Translations under genes and position numbers: made by a program | Shown: piece by piece, positions 1 through 5,206 of the stretch | Position numbering within the stretch: the first letter of the stretch is position 1 | Layout: the number at the start of each line of letters is the position of its first letter | Notes under the pieces: generated by a model | Seen by the model: only the letters and a program-made list of their open reading frames with translations | Told to the model about the DNA's origin: nothing | Databases searched by the model: none | Assembly (NCBI GenBank): GCA_031255955.1 | Contig: JAIRRO010000150.1 | Coordinates: 1-16,201 of the forward strand | Source of the DNA: Oscillospiraceae bacterium | GTDB taxonomy: Bacteria > Bacillota > Clostridia > Oscillospirales > Oscillospiraceae | Direction of reading: 5' to 3' | Length of the DNA: 16,201 nucleotides

Positions 1-1
1 G

Positions 2-211
2 CAAGTCACTGAGGAATACATCTACGACGCAACGAACAGGCTATCCGTGGGCGCGAACAGCAAAGGCGAAACGAGCGCGTACATCTACAACGGACTCGGC
101 TACCGCATAGGCAACACGATAACAAGAGCAAACCCGAACTACGCGTACCAAAACAGCGCCAACGCAGGCGGCTCGGACAGTGTCGGCTCTGTGGAGGACA
201 TCATCGAGTGA
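2..211 (+). CDS. RHS/YD-repeat protein, 3' end only
   Basis: The frame is open from base 2 and ends at TGA 209-211, giving 69 residues whose 5' part lies outside the window. It shows YD-repeat pattern: EYIYDATNRL, then a charged turn, then AYIYNGLGYRIG. This spacing is typical of RHS/YD-repeat proteins, which build large beta-barrel shells that often carry a variable C-terminal domain or toxin. After the last repeat only a low-complexity stretch (NPNYAYQNSANAGGSDS) and VEDIIE follow. No hydrophobic core segment or toxin domain is seen, so the protein looks truncated. The other two frames also hit stops or lose any family resemblance within about 60 codons, which fits an eroded RHS tail. It probably has no functional link to the flagellar operon downstream. 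The YD-repeat assignment is fairly firm; the truncation is inference, because the rest of the gene cannot be seen. Confidence 0.7.
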   Translation, partial: QVTEEYIYDATNRLSVGANSKGETSAYIYNGLGYRIGNTITRANPNYAYQNSANAGGSDSVGSVEDIIE

Positions 212-254
212 AAGCGGAGAATATGTACTCTCGATGAAATCCGCTGCGCGTAAA

Positions 255-276
255 GCCCGGCTGCGGGCGGCCTTTT
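255..276 (+). terminator. possible weak terminator hairpin after the RHS tail
   Basis: GCCCG (255-259) and CGGGC (264-268) can pair around the loop GCTG. They are followed after four bases by a short run of four T at 273-276. The stem is only 5 bp and the T run is short, so this is a weak candidate for ending RHS transcription. A second T-rich patch lies at 361-374, with no stem directly in front of it. The rest of 212-397 shows no convincing gene. Confidence 0.25.
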
Positions 277-397
277 CCGCCGTCGCCGCGGGGCGGCAGG
301 AAGACGGGGATTCGCCAAACACCCTTGCGGCGCAAGCCGAACACCCCCCTAAACCCGCTCTTTTTTGTTTTTATTGTCGAATGCAGTAATTTTTAAG

Positions 398-426
398 TAG
401 ACAACCGCATAAAAATATGATATAAT
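398..426 (+). promoter_or_regulatory. sigmaA-type promoter of the flagellar operon
   Basis: A -35 box TAGACA (398-403, five of six matches to TTGACA) is separated by exactly 17 bases from a perfect -10 box TATAAT (421-426). The flanking DNA is AT-rich in an otherwise GC-rich region. Transcription should start near base 433, so the leader would be only about 17 bases and would begin at the flgB ribosome binding site. No other promoter this good is seen on the plus strand before 12358, so it probably drives the whole flagellar operon. The match is to the housekeeping sigma; no sigma28-type box is seen here. Confidence 0.8.
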
Positions 427-432
427 AATCCA

Positions 433-440
433 AAAGGAGG
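433..440 (+). promoter_or_regulatory. ribosome binding site of flgB
   Basis: AAAGGAGG is nine bases before the flgB ATG at 450 and is a near-perfect Shine-Dalgarno sequence. It falls at the predicted transcription start, so the 5' end of the mRNA and the ribosome binding site nearly coincide. Confidence 0.75.
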
Positions 441-449
441 CGCATTCCT

Positions 450-881
450 ATGTGGAGCAAGCTTTGGGGCTCCGTAGACACGCTGCAAAAAGGGCTTGAA
501 GCGGCGTGGATGCGGGATTCCGTTATTCGCAACAATATCGCCAACGCCGAGACTCCCGACTTTAAGGGCTCCGACGTTCAGTTTGAGTCCCTGCTCGCGG
601 AGGCTATCGCGGGCGCGGACGAGCTGCCGCGCCTGGAGGGGCGCGTCACGAACGCGCGCCACATTAAAATCGGCGGCAAGGCTGTGGTGCAGGATATTCG
701 GGACATTTCGCCCCGCGTCGTCGTGAATGACGCGACGTCCATTCGTATGGACGGCAACAATGTGGACATCGAGTCCGAAAACGTCAAGTTCGCCCAGAAC
801 AGTCTGTATTACAGCACTGTGCTGGCAAAGCTGAACAGCGAGCTGACAAGAATAAAAATGGCGGTGAACGAGGGCAAATAA
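450..881 (+). CDS. flgB: flagellar proximal rod protein FlgB
   Basis: FlgB is part of the proximal rod, the first axial segment of the flagellar drive shaft. It is exported by the flagellar type III system and assembled on FliE and the export gate. The 143-residue length is normal for the family. The N-terminal rod signature is visible as NNIANAETPDFKG (about residues 28-40), and the C-terminal region (NSLYYSTVLAKLNSELTRIKMAV) is the usual amphipathic coiled-coil helix that packs in the rod. The start is fixed by AAAGGAGG at 433-440. It is the first gene of the operon, directly under the promoter at 398-426, and is followed by flgC and fliE, the standard order in Bacillota. Nothing is missing and identification is secure. 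Confidence 0.95.
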   Translation: MWSKLWGSVDTLQKGLEAAWMRDSVIRNNIANAETPDFKGSDVQFESLLAEAIAGADELPRLEGRVTNARHIKIGGKAVVQDIRDISPRVVVNDATSIRMDGNNVDIESENVKFAQNSLYYSTVLAKLNSELTRIKMAVNEGK

Positions 882-937
882 CGCCCGGCGTAAAATAATC
901 GCAAAAAACATTGTGTGAAAAACATTTGGGGGTAATT

Positions 938-1432
938 ATGGCATTTCTTGAATCAATGAACATTTCGGCGTCAGCACTGACAGCCACGCGGCTGCGTATG
1001 GATGTGGTGTCTGAAAACATCGCGAACTCCAGCGTCACGCGGACGGCGGACGGCGGACCCTATCGCCGAAAATACGTCGTGTATCAATCCATCACGGATG
1101 AAAAGAACGACTTCAACGCGGCAATGAGCCGCTCTGAGCGCGCGTTTGGCAGGTTTAGAGGCAAGTACGGCGATATTTCCGGCGGCAAGGCGGATACAGC
1201 CGTCGGCGGCGTGCGCGTCGTGGAAATCGGAGAGGATCAGTCCGAGTTTAAGCTTCAATTCGACCCCTCGCACCCGGATGCCGGGGAGGACGGCTATGTC
1301 CGTATGCCGAACATTGACGTCGTTCAGGAAATGGTGGATATGATGAGCGCCTACAGGGCGTATGAAGCAAACATCACGGCGATAAACGGATTTAAGGATA
1401 TGGCTCTTAAAACACTTGAGATCGGCAAATAA
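938..1432 (+). CDS. flgC: flagellar proximal rod protein FlgC
   Basis: FlgC is the second proximal rod protein and is co-assembled with FlgB, FlgF and FliE. The ATG at 938 is chosen over an upstream in-frame ATG at 911 because GGGGG at 928-932 is well spaced for it and because MAFLESMNISASALTA is the usual N terminus. The rod motif SENIAN lies at about residues 25-30. The conserved C-terminal helix NIDVVQEMVDMMSAYRAYE closes the protein, followed by a LKTLEIGK tail. At 164 residues it is somewhat longer than many FlgC proteins, because of a Gly/Arg-rich middle segment (around GRFRGKYGDISGGK). It is separated from flgB by 56 bases and from fliE by 42. Identification is secure. Confidence 0.95.
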   Translation: MAFLESMNISASALTATRLRMDVVSENIANSSVTRTADGGPYRRKYVVYQSITDEKNDFNAAMSRSERAFGRFRGKYGDISGGKADTAVGGVRVVEIGEDQSEFKLQFDPSHPDAGEDGYVRMPNIDVVQEMVDMMSAYRAYEANITAINGFKDMALKTLEIGK

Positions 1433-1474
1433 TTTCGCAAATAATCGCAGACAATTATAAGGAGGCACATTAAC

Positions 1475-1786
1475 ATGGCTTTAGACCCCATTTCAGCAAG
1501 CATTACCTCGCTATTATCCCCCGCGCCTGTCTCGGTGAAAAAACCGGAGGCGGACGAAGCCGCAGCCGGCATTTTCTCTGATATGCTGAAAGAGAGCTTT
1601 GAGACGGCAAGGGCAACCGACGCATCGGATAAAATTTCGTCCATCGAGCTGCTGTCCGGTCAGACGGACGATATGTCCGGCTTGCTGCTTGACGCGCAAA
1701 AGGCAGAAATCGCCTTGAATCTTGCCCTGCAAATCCGCAACAAGGTTCTTGACGCTTACAACGACATCATACGTATGCAGGTATAG
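1475..1786 (+). CDS. fliE: flagellar hook-basal body protein FliE
   Basis: FliE is a small exported protein that joins the MS-ring/export gate to the proximal rod. The length of 103 residues is typical. The diagnostic part is the C-terminal half: DAQKAEIALNLALQIRNKV then LDAYNDIIRMQV, the conserved FliE helix and its usual ending. The N-terminal half is low in conservation, as is normal for the family. AAGGAGG at 1459-1465 sits nine bases before the ATG. The unusual point is its downstream neighbour: only five bases separate the stop from fliO, whereas in the classic Bacillota operon fliE is followed by fliF and a long run of ring, ATPase and hook genes. Identification is secure. Confidence 0.93.
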   Translation: MALDPISASITSLLSPAPVSVKKPEADEAAAGIFSDMLKESFETARATDASDKISSIELLSGQTDDMSGLLLDAQKAEIALNLALQIRNKVLDAYNDIIRMQV

Positions 1787-1791
1787 CGCCG

Positions 1792-2238
1792 ATGCTTGAC
1801 GCAGTGCTGTTTGCCATCGGCGTGGCGGCTATCATCGCCGCGGCTTATTACGTGACGCATTTTATCGGCTCGCGCGGGCTGAAAATGCGCTCGGGACGTG
1901 ATATTAAGCTGCGCGACAGATTCGCCCTGTCGAAGGATCAGTCGTTTGCCATCATAGAGGTGCGCGGTCGCGTCTATATCGTCGCGCTCGCCGCCGGTGG
2001 CGCGGCGCTGCTGGATACATATGAGCTTACCGAATATGAAGAACGCGCGCCGTCCGATGACGCTTCTCCCAAAATGAGCTTTCGGGACGCGCTGGCGCGC
2101 TCCGCGCGCGACGCCGGGGGCATACCCGGCTTTATCGCATCAAGGCTCGGGAGGCGCGACGGAGATTCCGATACCACCGCCGATGATACCACCGCCGACA
2201 GCGGCGACGAGCGCAGAGGAGGTGACGGGGAGCTATGA
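1792..2238 (+). CDS. fliO: flagellar biosynthesis protein FliO
   Basis: FliO is a membrane-anchored assembly factor for the FliP ring of the flagellar export gate. The 148-residue product has one N-terminal membrane segment (about residues 4-22) followed by a soluble domain. That domain carries the FliO-like pattern RDIKLRDRFALSKDQSFAIIEVRGRVYIVAL, seen here as alternating basic and hydrophobic strands. The C-terminal 50 residues are hydrophilic and rich in Asp, Ser and Thr, probably disordered. FliO is poorly conserved, so the call rests on the fold pattern plus the position directly before fliP. No strong Shine-Dalgarno is seen; with fliE ending five bases earlier, translation is probably coupled. 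Its stop overlaps the fliP start by four bases (ATGA at 2235-2238). Confidence 0.85.
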   Translation: MLDAVLFAIGVAAIIAAAYYVTHFIGSRGLKMRSGRDIKLRDRFALSKDQSFAIIEVRGRVYIVALAAGGAALLDTYELTEYEERAPSDDASPKMSFRDALARSARDAGGIPGFIASRLGRRDGDSDTTADDTTADSGDERRGGDGEL

Positions 2239-2906
2239 CCGGAACCATAGCCGACCTTGTAAGAACGCTTTTCGGCGAAAGCACTCAGACGGTGGATATC
2301 ATCATCCTGCTGACAGTGCTGACGCTGCTGCCGACCATCATCATTATGCTGACGGGCTTCACGCGCATTGTGATTGTAATGGGCTTCATCCGCAACGCGC
2401 TGGGTATGCAACAGACGCCGCCGAATCAGGTTATCATCGGGCTGTCGTTGTTCCTGACGTTTTTTGTGATGGCGCCCGTGTTTACAGAGGTGTATGAGGA
2501 CGCGTATAAGCCGTACTCCGCCGGGGAGATTACGCAGACAGAATTTTTTGAACGGGCTCTTGTCCCCACGCGGGAATTTATGTTCCGTCAGGCGCAAAAT
2601 TCCGACCTCACCTTTTTTATGAAGCTCTCCGGACAGGATACCCCGGTGGACTCCCCCGACGATATACCGACAAGCGCGCTTATTCCGGCGTTTATGACAA
2701 GCGAGATAAAAACCGCCTTCCGAATAGGTTTTTATATCTACATACCGTTCATCGTAATCGATATGGTTGTCGCCTCCACGCTGATGGCGATGGGCATGAT
2801 GATGCTGCCGCCGGCGATGATTTCTTTGCCGTTTAAGGTGATGCTTTTTGTGATGGTGGACGGTTGGCAGCTTGTTATCGGCACGGTTGTATCCAGCTTT
2901 GGCTGA
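2235..2906 (+). CDS. fliP: flagellar export gate protein FliP
   Basis: FliP forms the core ring of the flagellar type III export gate with FliQ and FliR. The 223-residue product has the family's landmarks: GFTRIVIV (about residues 41-48), QTPPNQVIIGL (about 60-70), a central region of about 90 residues, then the hydrophobic C-terminal block MVVASTLMAMG, MMMLPPAMISLPFK and MVDGWQLV. As I recall for B. subtilis FliP, there is no separate cleavable signal peptide of the enterobacterial kind; the first hydrophobic segment is at about residues 20-40. The ATG overlaps the fliO stop, indicating translational coupling. It is followed by an atypical 100-base gap that holds a tandem repeat (2911-2960) before fliQ. 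Identification is secure. Confidence 0.97.
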   Translation: MTGTIADLVRTLFGESTQTVDIIILLTVLTLLPTIIIMLTGFTRIVIVMGFIRNALGMQQTPPNQVIIGLSLFLTFFVMAPVFTEVYEDAYKPYSAGEITQTEFFERALVPTREFMFRQAQNSDLTFFMKLSGQDTPVDSPDDIPTSALIPAFMTSEIKTAFRIGFYIYIPFIVIDMVVASTLMAMGMMMLPPAMISLPFKVMLFVMVDGWQLVIGTVVSSFG

Positions 2907-2910
2907 CGGG

Positions 2911-2960
2911 GCAGGGTAATGCAAGGTATTGCAGGATAATGCCGGATAATGCCGGGTAGT
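2911..2960 (+). repeat. five-copy 10-bp tandem repeat between fliP and fliQ
   Basis: Five adjacent 10-base units are visible: GCAGGGTAAT, GCAAGGTATT, GCAGGATAAT, GCCGGATAAT and GCCGGGTAGT. The consensus is GCMGGRTAAT, and each unit differs from its neighbour at one to three positions. The array begins four bases after the fliP stop and ends 46 bases before the fliQ start. It has no open frame of its own. The 10-base period is close to one turn of DNA, so the units present the same face; several units contain GATAAT or GTAAT, resembling -10 boxes, but no matching -35 box is seen. Role unknown. Confidence 0.9.
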
Positions 2961-3006
2961 TAAGACAGGCGCGGGCACGAAACGATGAGACAAGGGGGCT
3001 TTTGGG

Positions 3007-3276
3007 ATGTCACAGGCTGAAGTAATAACAACGATGCGGGATGCGATTTTCACCGTGATTATCGCCGCCTCCCCGATGCTTGCCGTGGCGATTGTCGTGG
3101 GGCTTATCATCTCTATCTTTCAGGCGACGACGCAGATTCAAGAATCAACGCTTGCCTTTGTCCCCAAAATCGTCGCGGTGCTGCTCGCGCTGCTGCTGTT
3201 CAGCGCGTTCATTATGAATACGCTTGAGGGCTTTACGCTGCGTATGTTCGCCTCCGTCGCGTCCGGCATCGGATAG
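3007..3276 (+). CDS. fliQ: flagellar export gate protein FliQ
   Basis: FliQ is a small two-helix membrane subunit wrapped around the FliP-FliR core of the export gate. The length of 89 residues is exactly as expected. Two membrane segments are visible, at about residues 14-38 and 50-74. The conserved stretch IISIFQATTQIQESTLAFVPK lies between and across them. The ATG at 3007 follows AAGGGGG at 2992-2998. It ends eight bases before fliR, in the standard fliP-fliQ-fliR order. Identification is secure. Confidence 0.96.
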   Translation: MSQAEVITTMRDAIFTVIIAASPMLAVAIVVGLIISIFQATTQIQESTLAFVPKIVAVLLALLLFSAFIMNTLEGFTLRMFASVASGIG

Positions 3277-3284
3277 TAAGCGGT

Positions 3285-4076
3285 ATGGAAAGCGCGGTTG
3301 AACGGATTCTTACCAACGCGGACTATTTTGTCCTGCTGTTGTTTCGTGTTTCGGGGCTTATCATCTCGTCCCCCATCTTCGGGCGCGGCATCATCCCCGC
3401 CCGTGTCAAGATAGCGCTTACGGCGGCGCTCGCGTATCTGTTTTTTACGGCAGCGCCGATTCCGGTCTCCGCTATCGAATATTCGTCGCTTATCGGGTTT
3501 TTCATAGTTCTTGCCAAGGAGCTGCTGCTCGGTATCGCGCTTGCGTTCGTGACGAATATGTTCTTTTCTCTTGTGTTCGTGTCCGGGCAGATGATTGATA
3601 TGCAAATCGGTCTGGGTATGGCAAACGTATATGACCCGCAGAACGCCACGCAAATTCCGATGCTCGGCAATCTTTTGAATGTCATTCTGCTGATCGTGTT
3701 TTTCGGGGTTGACGGGCATATGCGACTCATCGAGCTGATTTATCTCACGCTTGATAAGCTCCCGGTCGGGTCTCTCGTCATTACGCCCGCCGTGGGCACG
3801 GCTGCCGTTGAGGTGTTTACGCGCAGCTTCACCCTGGGGGTGATGGTGGCGATGCCGGTAATCGCCTCCGGTATGATTTTAGAGCTTGCCTTCGGGGTGC
3901 TTGTGCGTACCGTGCCGCAGGTGAACGTGTTCGTCGTCGGCGTACCGGTAAAGACGCTTGTGGGCTTTGTGATTTTGATGATTTCCATTCCCGCGTTCAT
4001 CAATTTCAGCTCAAATATTTTCTCCGGCATATGGGAATCGCTCGACCGCGTGTTCTCGACCTTCGCCGCCGGATAA
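3285..4076 (+). CDS. fliR: flagellar export gate protein FliR
   Basis: FliR is the single-copy membrane subunit that completes the FliP5FliQ4FliR1 export gate. The product is 263 residues, the usual length, with about six hydrophobic segments. Typical FliR sequences are present: FRVSGLIISSPIFGRGIIPARVK near the N terminus, GQMIDMQIGLGMANVYDP in the middle, and a C-terminal RTVPQVNVFVVGVPVK motif. The ribosome binding site is weak and the gene lies only eight bases after fliQ, so translational coupling is likely. In some clostridia fliR and flhB are fused; here they are separate and 53 bases apart, with a perfect 14-base palindrome at 4077-4090 in the gap. Confidence 0.96.
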   Translation: MESAVERILTNADYFVLLLFRVSGLIISSPIFGRGIIPARVKIALTAALAYLFFTAAPIPVSAIEYSSLIGFFIVLAKELLLGIALAFVTNMFFSLVFVSGQMIDMQIGLGMANVYDPQNATQIPMLGNLLNVILLIVFFGVDGHMRLIELIYLTLDKLPVGSLVITPAVGTAAVEVFTRSFTLGVMVAMPVIASGMILELAFGVLVRTVPQVNVFVVGVPVKTLVGFVILMISIPAFINFSSNIFSGIWESLDRVFSTFAAG

Positions 4077-4090
4077 GGCTCCGCGGAGCC
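4077..4090 (+). repeat. palindromic hairpin after fliR
   Basis: GGCTCCGCGGAGCC is a perfect 14-base palindrome starting at the first base after the fliR stop. As RNA it can form a five-pair GC stem with a CGCG loop. The next 20 bases are T-rich (GTTATTTGATTATTATTTCT) but hold no clean T run. It could be a partial terminator or an mRNA processing or stability element between fliR and flhB; it is not a strong terminator. Confidence 0.5.
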
Positions 4091-4113
4091 GTTATTTGAT
4101 TATTATTTCTACG

Positions 4114-4122
4114 AAAGGGGGG
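4114..4122 (+). promoter_or_regulatory. ribosome binding site that decides the flhB start
   Basis: AAAGGGGGG ends one base before an in-frame TTG at 4124 and seven bases before a second in-frame TTG at 4130. Only the second has workable spacing, so the flhB start is placed at 4130. There is no ATG in a suitable place. Confidence 0.7.
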
Positions 4123-4129
4123 ATTGTTC

Positions 4130-5206
4130 TTGGCACAGCAGGGCGCGAGTGAAAAAACCGAAAAAGCAACCGAAAAAAAGCGCCGGGAAGCCCGCCTTGA
4201 GGGTCAGGTGCTGAAAAGCTCGGAGGTAAACACCGCGTTTTGCTCCGCTGTTATGTTCGCGATGCTGCTGCTTGTGTGGCCGGGGCTTACGGAAAAGCTG
4301 GCGGTGATGTGCCGCAATTATCTTTCGGCGAGTACAATTCTCGGTCTGGGCGAGTTATCCGGCGGGGTGTTCCGCAATATGCTGGGCAGGACGCTGATCG
4401 ATATGGCGCTTATGTTGCTGCCGATTCTTGCGACGGCGGCGCTGGCGGGGCTTGCCATCAACCTTTTACAGGTCGGGTTTCTCTTCACCACGAAGCCCCT
4501 TTCGCCGAAGCTCAGCAGGATAAGCCCCATTCAAGGCTTCTCGCGCATATTTTCCACGCGCACGCTGATGGAGCTGGCGAAGTCTATATTAAAGATAACA
4601 GTGCTGGCGTGGATTGCCTATTCGGATTATCGCAAGATGATTATGTCGTTCCCGGATTATATGGGGCGCGATGTCGGTCCCGCGTTTCTGCATATTATGA
4701 ACGCCGCCTTTACGCTCGCGCTGAAGATGGCGCTGGTGTTCGCCGTCATTGCCGCCGGGGATTATTTGTTCCAGTGGCGCAAATACGAAAAGGATTTGAT
4801 GATGACGAAGCAGGAGCGCAAGGACGAGGAGGAGGAGCAGGAGGGCGACCCGCAAATTCGCGCCCGCATACGTCAGCGTATGCGTCAGCTCAGCCTGCGC
4901 AGCGCGCTGCGCGCCGTTCAAACGGCGGACTTCGTGCTTACGAACCCGACGCATTACGCCGTCGCGTTGAAATATGACGCCACGGAAGCCGGGGTGCCCG
5001 TAGTTGTTGCGAAGGGCGCCGACCGCATTGCCCGTATTATTCGCGAGCGCGCCGCCGAATACGGCGTCGAGCTGATAGAGAACCCTCCGCTTGCCCGCGC
5101 GCTTTATGAGGCGTGCGATGTAGGCGATATGATACCGAGGGAATTTTTTCAGGTGGTGGCTGACCTGCTCGTCACCATCTACAGAAAGAGGAACAAAGTC
5201 GGATGA
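4130..5206 (+). CDS. flhB: flagellar export switch protein FlhB
   Basis: FlhB is the export-gate protein that switches the secretion system from rod/hook to filament substrates by self-cleavage. The start is a rare TTG at 4130 chosen from ribosome binding site spacing; this gives 358 residues and the usual N terminus, GASEKTEKATEKKRREAR. Four membrane segments follow, at roughly residues 35-55, 85-110, 140-160 and 185-215. Then comes the cytoplasmic linker with an acidic patch (KDEEEEQEGDPQIRARI). The autocleavage motif NPTH is intact at residues 272-275 (cleavage between N272 and P273), followed by YAVALKYD. The C-terminal domain is full length and ends in VADLLVTIYRKR. The stop overlaps the flhA start (ATGA, 5203-5206). 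Identification is secure; the start codon is inference. Confidence 0.95.
   Translation: MAQQGASEKTEKATEKKRREARLEGQVLKSSEVNTAFCSAVMFAMLLLVWPGLTEKLAVMCRNYLSASTILGLGELSGGVFRNMLGRTLIDMALMLLPILATAALAGLAINLLQVGFLFTTKPLSPKLSRISPIQGFSRIFSTRTLMELAKSILKITVLAWIAYSDYRKMIMSFPDYMGRDVGPAFLHIMNAAFTLALKMALVFAVIAAGDYLFQWRKYEKDLMMTKQERKDEEEEQEGDPQIRARIRQRMRQLSLRSALRAVQTADFVLTNPTHYAVALKYDATEAGVPVVVAKGADRIARIIRERAAEYGVELIENPPLARALYEACDVGDMIPREFFQVVADLLVTIYRKRNKVG

Noticed and set aside
41..389. Two overlapping open frames on opposite strands (41-322 minus, 180-389 plus) after the RHS tail
   Set aside because: Neither has a ribosome binding site or recognisable domain, both overlap the RHS frame, and the composition is Ala/Arg-biased as expected for non-coding GC-rich DNA.
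1974..3110. Long open frame on the minus strand, 378 codons, opposite fliO and fliP
   Set aside because: The product is full of His, Arg and Gln with no domain, and it lies opposite two certain flagellar genes. It is a by-product of GC-rich codon use.
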